DNA from: Pseudomonas putida
GTDB lineage: Bacteria; Pseudomonadota; Gammaproteobacteria; Pseudomonadales; Pseudomonadaceae
DNA: 64,000 nucleotides
Assembly: GCF_028682455.1 (NCBI RefSeq)
Contig: NZ_JANHLD010000002.1
Coordinates: 744,001-808,000, forward strand
Direction: 5' to 3'
Positions within the stretch are counted from its first letter, which is position 1, and every line of letters starts with the position of its first letter. Below the pieces are notes generated by a model. The model did no database searches and was not told the DNA's origin. It saw only the letters and a list, made by a program, of their open reading frames with translations. The position numbers were made by a program, and so were the translations under genes. Shown here piece after piece: positions 27,774-50,900 of the stretch.

Positions 27774-29437
27774 GTCAGCCCGACCTCGACGTTACTGGCG
27801 CGGTGCTGCACCAGGCGGCCGTTGTCGATGCGCAACAGCGTGTCGGCGGCGTCGAAGTAACGGTCGTCATGGGAAATCACCACGATGGTCTTGCCCAGGC
27901 GCTGCAGGTCCGGCAGCAACTCGGTGTAGAAGATGCGCCGGAAGGTCGGATCCTGGTCGGCGGCCCACTCGTCGAACACCAGCACCGGGCGATGTTCGGT
28001 CCACGCCTGCAACAGGGCCAGGCGCTTGCGCTGGCCGGTCGACAGGTCGAGGGTGGAGAAGCGGCCATCGTCGATGCGCACCTTGTGCGCGATCTCCAGG
28101 CGCTCCAGGTACACCATCGCCTCCTCGGGCACCTCTTCACCCTGTTGCACCAGGTCCTCGAACAGGAAGAAATCCGACAGCACGGTGGTGAACAATTGGC
28201 GATAGTCGTCACGCTGGGTTGCGTCGACTGGTTTGCCGTCGAGTAAAAGGCTGCCGCTCTGGGGGATGTACAAGCCCAGCAACAGCTTGATCAGGGTGGT
28301 CTTGCCCCCGCCGTTCTCGCCGACGATGAAGACGATCTCACCTTTGCGCATGGTCAGGTTGACCGGGCCGATGGCAAAGCCCGAGCTGCCCTCGTCGCTT
28401 GGATAGCGGTAGTGCACGTCACGCAGCTCGATGCTCGCGATATCGGTCGGCAGCGCCCTGGTGCCGGCCTCCTGCAGGTGCGGCTCCGGCGAGGCGAACT
28501 GCTCGGACAGCTCGGCAATCCGCCGGAACGCCACTTGCGCCCGGCTGATGGTCGGCAGCGTGCCGAGCAGATGCTCCAGCGGCCCCTTCATGTACAGCAA
28601 CACCAGGATGAAACCACTCAGGGTCGCGGTACTGGTGCTCGGCCACATGGCCTGGAAACCCAGGGCAACGCCAATGACGATGAAGAACAGCGTCGAGCCG
28701 ACCCCCTTGGCCACCACGAACTGGTTGATCGAGTTCACCTGCTTCTGGCAGATGCTGTCGGCGGTGCCCTCGATGCTTTCCTTGAGCAAGCGTTGGCGGC
28801 GCGGACGGTTGATGCGCAGCTCCTTGGCGCCTTCGGCGATCGAGCGATAGTGCTTTTGCAGATCGTCTTCCAGGTCGCGGGCCTCGAAGAAGCCCTTGAT
28901 GCCCCGCGCCCGCGCGTAGTACTGCGCCACCGAGCCCAGCAGGATCGCCAGGGTGGTGGTGAGGAACATGCCCGGCGACAGCTGCACCAGGTACACCAGG
29001 CAGCCGAGAGTGACGCTGAACGATACCGCCAGCGGCGCGAAGGCAAAGGCAAAGTCGCTGATGGTGTCGACATCGTGGGTCAGAACCGGGATCAGCCGGT
29101 GGCTGCGGTAGCGCTCCAGTTGATCGATGGGCGCGCTGAGGATCTTCAGGCCCAGGCTCTTGCGCAGGCGGGCAATCACATGCTGGCCGACATAGTTGGT
29201 GCCGATGTCGGAGATCACCGAACCGAGCAGCGCCAGCACGCACAGCCCGGCAAAGCCCAACAGTACGCCGCGGCTGGCGCCACCTTCGGCGTGCAGGGCA
29301 TGGTTGATGGTCGCCAGCAACCCGGTGATGCTCAAGCCACCGAGAATGCCCAGCACGGTCGAGACCAGCAACAGTGGCCAGAAGGGACGCAAGACCTGCG
29401 TCAATTCATGCAGGGTACTTCGTGCAGGTGCGCTCAT
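27770..29437 (-). CDS. PvdE/SyrD-like peptide exporter ABC protein
   Basis: The 555-aa half-transporter has an N-terminal six-helix membrane domain (residues about 15-300) fused to an ATPase. Walker A is GENGGGKTT near residue 375, the signature LSTGQRKRLAL near 464 and Walker B VLVFDEW near 487. The size and fused layout match the cyclic-peptide export family (PvdE, SyrD, YojI). PvdE moves pyoverdine precursor from cytoplasm to periplasm, so here it would export the NRPS product. It is the first gene of the operon with the FhuF-like protein and the receptor. Thus export, uptake and reduction are co-expressed. Confidence 0.88.
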   Translation of the reverse strand: MSAPARSTLHELTQVLRPFWPLLLVSTVLGILGGLSITGLLATINHALHAEGGASRGVLLGFAGLCVLALLGSVISDIGTNYVGQHVIARLRKSLGLKILSAPIDQLERYRSHRLIPVLTHDVDTISDFAFAFAPLAVSFSVTLGCLVYLVQLSPGMFLTTTLAILLGSVAQYYARARGIKGFFEARDLEDDLQKHYRSIAEGAKELRINRPRRQRLLKESIEGTADSICQKQVNSINQFVVAKGVGSTLFFIVIGVALGFQAMWPSTSTATLSGFILVLLYMKGPLEHLLGTLPTISRAQVAFRRIAELSEQFASPEPHLQEAGTRALPTDIASIELRDVHYRYPSDEGSSGFAIGPVNLTMRKGEIVFIVGENGGGKTTLIKLLLGLYIPQSGSLLLDGKPVDATQRDDYRQLFTTVLSDFFLFEDLVQQGEEVPEEAMVYLERLEIAHKVRIDDGRFSTLDLSTGQRKRLALLQAWTEHRPVLVFDEWAADQDPTFRRIFYTELLPDLQRLGKTIVVISHDDRYFDAADTLLRIDNGRLVQHRASNVEVGLT

Positions 29438-29536
29438 CGTCTCGGATTCCAGGCTTGACGCCCGCCATCGACCAGTCCGCGGACGGCCGCGATGCGGGCG
29501 TGTTGAGGGGCATGCCTGATCGACGAATGAGGATGT

Positions 29537-29556
29537 GATTTATTCAGCGAATAATC
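29537..29556. promoter_or_regulatory. AT-rich dyad upstream of ABC exporter operon
   Basis: An imperfect dyad (GATTTATTC-AGC-GAATAATC) lies about 100 bp upstream of the exporter start in otherwise GC-rich DNA. It could be a Fur-type site or part of an ECF promoter, but it matches neither consensus well. Confidence 0.3.
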
Positions 29557-29580
29557 GCAAAAGAACGGTCGGGGGGACTG

Positions 29581-30546
29581 TCAGCGCACCGAAACCAGGA
29601 TCACGCCATCGCTGTGATGTAGTTTCACGGGCAGCACGTGGGGCAACGCACCGACCAGCTTGCCCAGGTCGGCGGTGTCGTAGATGCCGCCCATCCGCAG
29701 CTCGCCGACCTCGTTGCCGTCCAGTTGCAGGGGCACCTTGAGGTAGCGGTTTATCTGCGCGATGGCATCGCGCAGGCTGATGTCATCGAGCATCAGCCTG
29801 CCATTGCGCCAGGCCGCCGGGCGCGCCGGGTCGACGCGCTTGAGCTGCAGCGAGCGCCCCTGGCTGGCCACCGCCTGCATGCCGGCGGTCAGTTCGGCGC
29901 CCTGGTTGCGACCGTCGCCGCCCTCGCTGCGCGACACCAGCACGCTGCCCTCGGCCACGCTGACGGTCGTCTGCTCCTGGGCGGTCCAGACATTGAAGTG
30001 CGTGCCGGTAACCCGCACGCTGGCGTTGTCGGCATTGATCACGAACGGCTTGTCGAGGTCGCGCTGCACATCGAAGTAGGCCTCGCCGTCGCGCAGCAAC
30101 ACCTGGCGCTGGTCGCGAAAACCCAGGTAGAGCATGCCGGTGCGCTGGTTGAGTTCCACCTGGCTGCGATCGGGCAGCTGTACCTGGCGGCGCGCCTGTT
30201 CGGCCACGTAATAGCGCACGCTGCCCGGCAGCACACCCCACGACCACCCCGCGCCCCAGGCAGCGCCCGCGGCCAGCACCAGTACGGCCGCGCGGGCCAG
30301 CAACAGCGCAGTACGGCGTCGGCGCGTCCGGCCCACGCCCTGCCCGGTCAGACGCGGCGGCAACTGCTCGCTGACTTGCCAGACCTTGCACATGTTGGCG
30401 TACTCCACCGCGTGCGCCGGGTCGGCGTCGTACCAGCGCAGGAATTCGGCACGGTCGGCGTCGGTGCACTCCTCGAAATGCAAACGCACGCACCAGTCGG
30501 CGGCCATTTCGCTCAGGGCTTTGTTGGGCTGGGAGGGATTCGACAT
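29581..30546 (-). CDS. FecR-family anti-sigma/signal transducer
   Basis: The 321-aa protein has the FecR layout. A cytoplasmic N-terminal domain (residues 1-65, ADWCVRLHFEECTDADRAEFLRWYDADP with a conserved tryptophan pattern) normally binds an ECF sigma factor. Then come a basic stretch, a single membrane segment (about 79-103) and a periplasmic domain (QVELNQRTGMLYLGFRDQRQVLLRDGEAYFDV) that contacts the receptor signalling domain. The ATG at 30546 fits the family start; a longer in-frame reading to 30711 looks non-coding. No fecI-like gene is adjacent: upstream lies the divergent ornithine hydroxylase. Its sigma partner must be outside this window. It ends 143 bp before the ABC gene. Confidence 0.88.
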   Translation of the reverse strand: MSNPSQPNKALSEMAADWCVRLHFEECTDADRAEFLRWYDADPAHAVEYANMCKVWQVSEQLPPRLTGQGVGRTRRRRTALLLARAAVLVLAAGAAWGAGWSWGVLPGSVRYYVAEQARRQVQLPDRSQVELNQRTGMLYLGFRDQRQVLLRDGEAYFDVQRDLDKPFVINADNASVRVTGTHFNVWTAQEQTTVSVAEGSVLVSRSEGGDGRNQGAELTAGMQAVASQGRSLQLKRVDPARPAAWRNGRLMLDDISLRDAIAQINRYLKVPLQLDGNEVGELRMGGIYDTADLGKLVGALPHVLPVKLHHSDGVILVSVR

Positions 30547-30614
30547 GGTGTGCAGGCAGCGCAAGAATTTCGCCAAGCTTACTCCATCCACTTTGCTTTT
30601 GCTGGACTTGCCCC

Positions 30615-30639
30615 CTAATTCGTTGCCCGATGCCCGCGT
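30615..30639 (+). promoter_or_regulatory. Candidate iron-starvation (PvdS-type) promoter for ornithine hydroxylase
   Basis: TAATT (30615-30619), 16 bases, then CGTT (30636-30639) matches the PvdS-dependent box TAAAT-N16-CGT with one mismatch. It lies about 115 bp upstream of the hydroxylase start. The match was found by eye. Confidence 0.45.
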
Positions 30640-30754
30640 TGCATCGAGCACTTCTGAAGAACCTGCGCGTTCATTCGTCAAGCTGTTGAACGCTTCTGAT
30701 GCGCCGTCCACATGGCCACACGCTCAGGGCACAACTTCAAAGGAGGATTCGCGA

Positions 30755-32101
30755 ATGTCCCAGCGACAGTCCAGCAACAAGCCCTTCGACGTGATCGGCG
30801 TCGGCTTCGGCCCTTCCAACCTGGCCCTGGCCATTGCCCTCGAGGAACAGGCCGAGACGGCAGGCCGCCGGGCCCACAGCCTGTTCCTCGACCGGCAGAC
30901 CGACTATCACTGGCATGGCGATACCCTGGTCAGCCAGAGCGAGTTGCAGATCTCCTTCCTGAAGGACCTGGTCACTCTGCGCAACCCCACCAGCCGCTAC
31001 AGCTTCGTCAACTACCTGCAGCAGCACGGCCGCCTGATCGACTTCATCAACCTGGGCACCTTCTACCCGTGCCGCATGGAATACAGCGACTACCTGCGCT
31101 GGGTCGCCGGGCACTTCAGCGAGCAATGCGCCTACGGCAACCGCGTCGAGCGAGTCGAACCGGTGGTTGGCAATGACGGCAACATCGAGCTGCTGGATGT
31201 GATCTCGGTCGACAGCCAGGGCCGCGAGCACCGTCGACGCACTCGTTCGGTGGTGGTCGGCACCGGTGGCACGCCGCGCATTCCCGCCGTCTTCAAGGGG
31301 CTGCGCGACGATGGTCGAGTGTTCCATCACTCCCAGTACCTGAGCCGCATCACCCAGCAGCGCTGCGCACGCGGCGAGCCGATGCGCATTGCCGTGGTCG
31401 GTGGCGGGCAAAGCGCCGCCGAGGCGTTCATCGACCTCAACGACAGCTACCCCAACGTGCGGGTCGACCTGATCCTGCGCAGCGAAGTGCTCAAGCCTGC
31501 CGACGACAGCCCCTTCGTCAACCAGATCTTCGCCCCGGAAAACACCCACCTGTTCTTCAACCAGCCCGAGTCCGAACGCGAGCGGCTGATCAGCGAATTC
31601 CACAACACCAACTACTCGGTGGTGGACCTGAACCTGATCGAACAGATCTACGGCATCCTCTATCGCCAGAAAGTCTCCCAGCGTGTGCGTCATGCCTTCC
31701 GCTGCCGCACCCAGGTGCAGAGCGCCAATGCCGGCGAGCACGGTATCCGCCTGCACCTGCGCGATGTCGCCACCGGCCAGGAAGAAGCGCAACACTATGA
31801 CGCGGTGATCCTCGCCACCGGCTACGAGCGCAAGTCGCACAAGGCCCTGCTGGCACCGCTGGCGCAATACCTGGGCGAGTTCGACGTCGAGCGCAGCTAT
31901 CGGGTGCGCGCCACGCCGAACCTCAAGGCAGGAGTCTTCGTCCAGGGCTTCTCGGAGGCCAACCACGGCCTGAGCGATACCCTGCTGTCGGTGCTGCCGG
32001 CACGCGCCTGGGAAATCTCCGAGGCCTTGCTGGACATGGCCGAGGCCAGCGAGCATGGCCATCTTGAATTGCTCGACAACGTCTTGTCGGCCTCGGCCTG
32101 A
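30755..32101 (+). CDS. pvdA: L-ornithine N5-monooxygenase (PvdA-like)
   Basis: The 448-aa flavoprotein hydroxylates the side-chain nitrogen of L-ornithine using NADPH, FAD and oxygen, the first step to hydroxamate ligands. The FAD motif GVGFGPSNLALAIALEE is at residues about 13-29, the NADPH motif VVGGGQSAAEAFIDLND near 214, and the substrate/FAD motif LATGYER near 354. Long stretches (QSELQISFLKDLVTLRNPTS, FINLGTFYPCRMEYSDYLRW) are those of Pseudomonas PvdA. The ATG at 30755 has a perfect AGGAGG eight bases upstream; longer in-frame starts overlap the FecR start region. It is followed 14 bp later by the acetyltransferase. Two NRPS adenylation domains in the neighbouring operon have hydroxyornithine-type pockets, so the gene supplies that operon. 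It may duplicate a pyoverdine pvdA elsewhere in the genome. Confidence 0.95.
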   Translation: MSQRQSSNKPFDVIGVGFGPSNLALAIALEEQAETAGRRAHSLFLDRQTDYHWHGDTLVSQSELQISFLKDLVTLRNPTSRYSFVNYLQQHGRLIDFINLGTFYPCRMEYSDYLRWVAGHFSEQCAYGNRVERVEPVVGNDGNIELLDVISVDSQGREHRRRTRSVVVGTGGTPRIPAVFKGLRDDGRVFHHSQYLSRITQQRCARGEPMRIAVVGGGQSAAEAFIDLNDSYPNVRVDLILRSEVLKPADDSPFVNQIFAPENTHLFFNQPESERERLISEFHNTNYSVVDLNLIEQIYGILYRQKVSQRVRHAFRCRTQVQSANAGEHGIRLHLRDVATGQEEAQHYDAVILATGYERKSHKALLAPLAQYLGEFDVERSYRVRATPNLKAGVFVQGFSEANHGLSDTLLSVLPARAWEISEALLDMAEASEHGHLELLDNVLSASA

Positions 32102-32115
32102 AGGGAGCTGCCTGG

Positions 32116-32739
32116 ATGAACATGACCACCGGACAACTAAGCCCCGCCAGCGTATCGACGCGCAGCAAGCCCCAGGGCGAGCTGTACCGCCGCTACGACG
32201 AGCGCCTGGGGCTATGGTTCTCGCTGCGCACGCTGGACATCGAAACCGACCTGGCGCGGTTCAACCGCTGGCAGAACAGCACCCGCGTCGCGCACTTCTG
32301 GCAAGAACAGGGCAGCCTCGACGAGCACCGTGAATACCTGCAGAAAGTCGCCGACACCCCGCATATCTTCAGCGTGATCGGCTGCTTTGACGACGAGCCC
32401 TTTGCCTATTACGAGGTGTACTGGGCCCAGGATGACCGCATCGCGCCGTTCTATCCGGCCGGCGAATTCGACCGCGGTATCCATATGCTGGTGGGTGAAG
32501 AGCATCACCGCGGGCCGGCCAAGGTCGATTGCTGGCTGCGTTCGCTGGTCAACTGGCTGCTGCTCGACGAGCCGCGCACCTGCCGCGTGGTGGCCGAACC
32601 ACGGGCCGACAACGACAAGATGATCGGCTACATGAGCTCGGTGGGTTTCAGCAAGCACAAAGAGTTCGACTTCCCGCACAAGCGCGCCGCGCTGATGGTG
32701 CTCGAACGCGCCGACTTCACCCCGCCGCCCGGCCCCTGA
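32116..32739 (+). CDS. GNAT acetyltransferase, IucB/PvdYII-like (N5-hydroxyornithine acetylase)
   Basis: The 207-aa protein resembles the siderophore GNAT enzymes IucB, MbtK and PvdYII. It has a substrate region RFNRWQNSTRVAHFWQEQGS, a conserved EVYWAQDDRIAPFY segment, and the acetyl-CoA part with DRGIHMLVGEEHHRGPAK and VVAEPRADNDKMIGYMSSVGF. Following directly after the ornithine hydroxylase, it most likely acetylates N5-hydroxyornithine. That gives AcOH-Orn, the bidentate hydroxamate monomer. No formyltransferase (PvdF-like) gene is seen, which favours acetyl over formyl. GGAG lies eight bases before the ATG at 32116; a second ATG two codons later is also possible. Confidence 0.85.
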   Translation: MNMTTGQLSPASVSTRSKPQGELYRRYDERLGLWFSLRTLDIETDLARFNRWQNSTRVAHFWQEQGSLDEHREYLQKVADTPHIFSVIGCFDDEPFAYYEVYWAQDDRIAPFYPAGEFDRGIHMLVGEEHHRGPAKVDCWLRSLVNWLLLDEPRTCRVVAEPRADNDKMIGYMSSVGFSKHKEFDFPHKRAALMVLERADFTPPPGP

Positions 32740-32751
32740 GCTGCCCCCCTT

Positions 32752-32772
32752 GCCGGGCGCCAGGCGCCCGGC
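32752..32772. terminator. Bidirectional terminator hairpin between converging siderophore operons
   Basis: A perfect 10-bp GC-rich inverted repeat around a single base lies 12 bp after the acetyltransferase stop and 19 bp from the hydrolase stop. Pyrimidine-rich sequence follows on the plus strand. It probably ends both transcripts. Confidence 0.6.
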
Positions 32773-32791
32773 CCTCTTCCCTGCGTTGTCC

Positions 32792-33760
32792 TCAGTTGTG
32801 CAACGCCTGGGCCAGGCTGCTGGCCAGCTGCGCGTAGACCTCGTCGATTCCCGGCATGATTGCGCCCATGCGCAGCAGATCGTGGGTCGCGGGGTACTGG
32901 CGGCAGGTCACGCTCACCCCGGCCCTACGCAGGTGCTCGGCGTAGGCAACGCCTTCATCATGCAGTGGGTCATACTGGGCCAGCCCCACGAACGCCGGCG
33001 CCGCGCCCTGAACGTTCTCGCACAGCAGCGGCGAAAAGCGCCAGTCCAGGCGATCGGCCGGGGTGCGCTGGTACTGCTCGTAGAACCACTCCAGGGTCGC
33101 GCTTTCCAGCAGGTAGCCTTCGTCGAACAGGTCGCTGGAGACCGTCGTGCGCGAGGCATCGGTACTCGGGTAACACAGCAGTTGCAGGCGGATCTGCGGC
33201 CAGTCCCGGGGCGCACGCGCCGCCTGGATCGCCAGTACCGTGGCCAGGGTCGCCCCCGCGCTGTCGCCACCGACCGCCAGGCGGCTCACGTCCAGGCCCA
33301 GCGCGGGGCCCTCGGCCTGCAGCCAGCGCAAGGCATCCTCGGCATCGAACAGCGCGGTGGGGAAACGATGCTCCGGGGCCCGCCGGTAGTCCACGGCGAG
33401 CACCGCGCACGGGGTGCGCCAGGCAAGCTCGGCGCAGATGCCATCGTGGGAATCCAGGCCGCCCACCACATAGCCGCCGCCATGAAAGTACAACAGCACA
33501 GGCCACGGCCGGTCGCCGGCGACCTCGGGCAGGTCCTCGGGCAGATAGAGGCGCAAGCCGAGCGTGGCGCCGTCGCGGGTGCGCGCGCTCAACGCGCGCC
33601 GTGCGACCTGCTGGGGCAACGGCCAGGCCAGGCCCGCGGAGGCCTGCTCGAAGGATTCGCGGGCCGCCACCGCCGACAACGCATGCAGCGGTGGACGGCC
33701 GGCAAGCCGGCCCTCCTCCACCAGGTCGAGGAAAGCCGTGAGTTCAGGGTGCAATGACAT
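32792..33760 (-). CDS. Alpha/beta hydrolase (hormone-sensitive-lipase-like), end of NRPS operon
   Basis: The 322-aa hydrolase of the fold-3/HSL family has the oxyanion motif HGGGYV near residue 93, the nucleophile in GGDSAGA near 166, an acid in YDPLHDEG near 263 and the histidine in ATHDLLR near 293. HSL-type enzymes are esterases. They are not the usual type I or II NRPS thioesterases. It lies 33 bp after the last NRPS gene, which ends in an epimerisation domain and has no thioesterase. It could therefore release or cyclise the peptide, trim it after export, or hydrolyse the ferric siderophore as Fes/IroE do. The catalytic triad is clear; the role is inference. AAGGA precedes the ATG at 33760. 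Confidence 0.8.
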   Translation of the reverse strand: MSLHPELTAFLDLVEEGRLAGRPPLHALSAVAARESFEQASAGLAWPLPQQVARRALSARTRDGATLGLRLYLPEDLPEVAGDRPWPVLLYFHGGGYVVGGLDSHDGICAELAWRTPCAVLAVDYRRAPEHRFPTALFDAEDALRWLQAEGPALGLDVSRLAVGGDSAGATLATVLAIQAARAPRDWPQIRLQLLCYPSTDASRTTVSSDLFDEGYLLESATLEWFYEQYQRTPADRLDWRFSPLLCENVQGAAPAFVGLAQYDPLHDEGVAYAEHLRRAGVSVTCRQYPATHDLLRMGAIMPGIDEVYAQLASSLAQALHN

Positions 33761-33793
33761 GGTCCAGGTTCCTTGAAAAAGGGGTGGCGCGGC

Positions 33794-47916
<14,123 letters not shown>

Positions 47917-47920
<4 letters not shown>

Positions 47921-50900
47921 TCGGCCTGCTCCAGTTCTTGCAACAAATCATTCATGAAATCCAGCTCCAAACCGTCGTCAGCGGCGGCAGGTGCACCTTC
48001 CAGTTGTGCGGCAAGGGCGCCGACGCTGGGGTAGTCGAAAAGTGTTTGCAGCGAAAGGTCGATGCCAAAGCCCTCGCGGATCCGCGACAACAGCCGGGTC
48101 AGCAGCAGCGAATGCCCGCCGAGCTCGAAGAAGTCGTCGTCGCAGCCAACCCGCTCCAGCCCCAGCAGCTCGCACCAGATCGCCGCCAGCTGGCGCTCGT
48201 GCGCGGTGCGTGGCTCGACATGCAGCCGCGCTTGCCAGTCCGGTGCCGGCAGTGCCTTGCGATCGAGCTTGCCATTGGGCGTTTGCGGCATCCGCGCCAG
48301 TACCACCACCTGCGCCGGCACCATGTAGTCGGGCAACGCGGCTTGCAGCTGCTGCTTGAGCAGCGTGGAAAGCGCCGGGATGGACAGCTGCGGCGTGGCA
48401 TCCGCCTCGGCGTAAGCCACCAGCACCACCCCCGCCGGCCCGGGACGGGCCACCACGGCGGCTTCGCGCACACCCTGGCAACGGCGCAGGCAGGCTTCGA
48501 TCTCGCCAAGTTCGATGCGGTAGCCGCGGATCTTCACCTGCTGGTCGATACGCCCGATGTACTCCAGCGCATCGCCGCGCCAGCGCACCAGGTCGCCGGT
48601 GCGGTACAGGCGCTCGCCCGGGCTGCCGTAGGGGTCGGCAACGAAGCGTTCGGCGGTCAGTCCCGGCCGGCGGTGATAACCCCGGGCCAGGCCCACGCCG
48701 CCGATGTACAGCTCGCCGGCCACGCCTTCGGCTGCCGGCTCCAGGCTGTCGTCCAGCACATGCAACGAGGTACCGGCGATGGCCTCGCCGAGCACCACCT
48801 GCGCGGCATTGCTGGCGAGACGCTTGCGCGCCGACCAGATGGTGGTTTCGGTCGGGCCATAGAGGTTCCACAGCTCACCGACCACGGTCTGCAAGCGTGC
48901 CGCCAGGTCGCTCGCCAAGGCTTCCCCGCCACACAAGGCACGCACGCCCTGCAGCCCGTTGAAGCGCGGATGCTCGCTGAGCATCCGCCAGGTCGACGGC
49001 GTGGCCTGCACGCAACCCACCTGCCGATCGGCGATGTACTGCAGCAGGCTCCCGGCATCGCGGGCCAGCACCCGCTCGGCCATCACCACGGTGGCGCCCT
49101 GCAACAGTGGCAGATACAGCTCCAGCGCCGCGATGTCGAACGACAGCGAGGTCAGCGCGAGCACCTTCTCGCCCTCCTGCACACCCGGTGCCTGGGCCAT
49201 GCTCAGGAGGAAGTTGGCCAACGCCCCGTGGCGCACGGCAACGCCCTTGGGCAATCCGGTGGAGCCGGAGGTGTAGATGACATAAGCCAACTGCTGCGGG
49301 TCGATGGCCGGCAAGGCCACGGCGGCCTGCGGGTCATCCGCCAACACCAGTTGGTCCACGCACCAGCGCTGCTGGCCGGGGGCCTGCGCTGGCAGTTGGT
49401 CGAGCAAGGCGCTGTCGGTCAGTAGCCAACGGGCGCCGCTGTCATCGAGCATGTGGCGCAGGCGCTCGGCCGGAAATTCCGGGTCCAGCGGCACATAGGC
49501 AGCGCCGGCCTTGAGCACGGCCAGCAAGGTCACCAGCAACTGGCAACGTCGTTCCAGGCACACCCCTAGCAGCGCATCCGGTCCCACGCCGTGGGCCAGC
49601 AGATGCCGGGCCAGGCGCGTGGAGGCCTGGTCCAGGCCGGCATAATCGAGGGTTTCGGCCGCGTCGGTGACGGCCGGCAGGAACGGCGTGCGCAGTGCCT
49701 GCTCGGCAAACAGCCCGGGCAGGCAACGCCCGTTACCCAGTGCCGGCGTTTGCCGGGCACGCTCGATGGCCCGCTGGCGAGCCGCCGGCGAGAGCATTGC
49801 CATCTGGCCGAGACGGCGCTCGGCATCCCCCGGCAGTGCGCGCAGCAACTCGCTCAGGTGCCCGCCCAACTGCGCCAGGAACTGCTCGCTGAACGCCTCG
49901 CCACGGGCCGCGAAGGCCAATTGCAGTTGCTCGCCCGGGTGCACGGTGAGGGTCAGCGGGTAGTGGGTGGACTCGCGCTGGCGCACGGCATCGATGCGCA
50001 GGCGCTGGATCGCGCGGCTGCGCAAGGCGGCGTCCACCGGGTAGTTCTCGAACACCAGCAAGGTGTCGAACAGCGATTGCCCGGCGCTGCCCGCCCAGCG
50101 CTGCACCTCGTACAGCGGCACGTGCGCCTGCTCCTGCAACTGCAGGGTCTCGCCCTGCAACTGCTGCAGCCAGTCGCCCAGGCGCTGGTGCGCAACCGGC
50201 TCGGCGATCAGCGGCAAGGTATTGATGAACAGCCCGAGCATGTCGCCACTGCCGGCAAGATCGGCCGGCCGCCCCGCCAGGGTAACGCCGCAGCACACCA
50301 CGCGCTGGCCGCTGTGACGCTGCAGAAGCAGCAGCCAGGCCGCTTGCACCAGGGTGTTGAGGGTGACGCGCTGGCTGCGTGCGAAATCCTTGAGACGCGC
50401 ACTCGCCCCGGCGTCCAGCTCGATCTCGAGCAGGTGCTGCTGCGCCTGGGCAGGCACCCCCGGCGAGGTCCCGGCGAGCAAGGTCGGTGCATCGAGTGTC
50501 GCGGTGCGTGCGTGCCAGAACGCTTCGCCGCGCTGGGGATCCTGGCGCTGCAGCCAGTCGATGTAGTCGCCGTAGCGCCCCGCTGGCTGCGCAGTGCTTT
50601 CACCGGCATAGCTTTCATCGTCATAGCGCGCCAGCCACTGCTCGATCATCCGCGCGCTGCTCCAGCCATCGAGCAGCAGGTGGTGATAGGTCCAGATCAA
50701 GCGGTAGCGCTGCCCCTCCAGGCGCAGCAGCTGCACCCGCTGCAACGCCGGCACATCGAAGCTGAACGGCAGGCCGCGCTGCTGCGCGGCGAAGTGTTCC
50801 AGTGCCTGCGGGCTGCAGTCGCGACCGCGCCAGTCGTGTTCTTCCCAGGCATGCGGAACCTGGCGGTAAACCAGTTGCAGCGGTTGCTCCAGGCCCTCCC

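Noticed and set aside
30547..30711. N-terminal extension of the FecR gene to an upstream ATG
   Set aside because: The extra 55 residues do not resemble FecR and would cover the divergent promoter region, including the candidate PvdS box.
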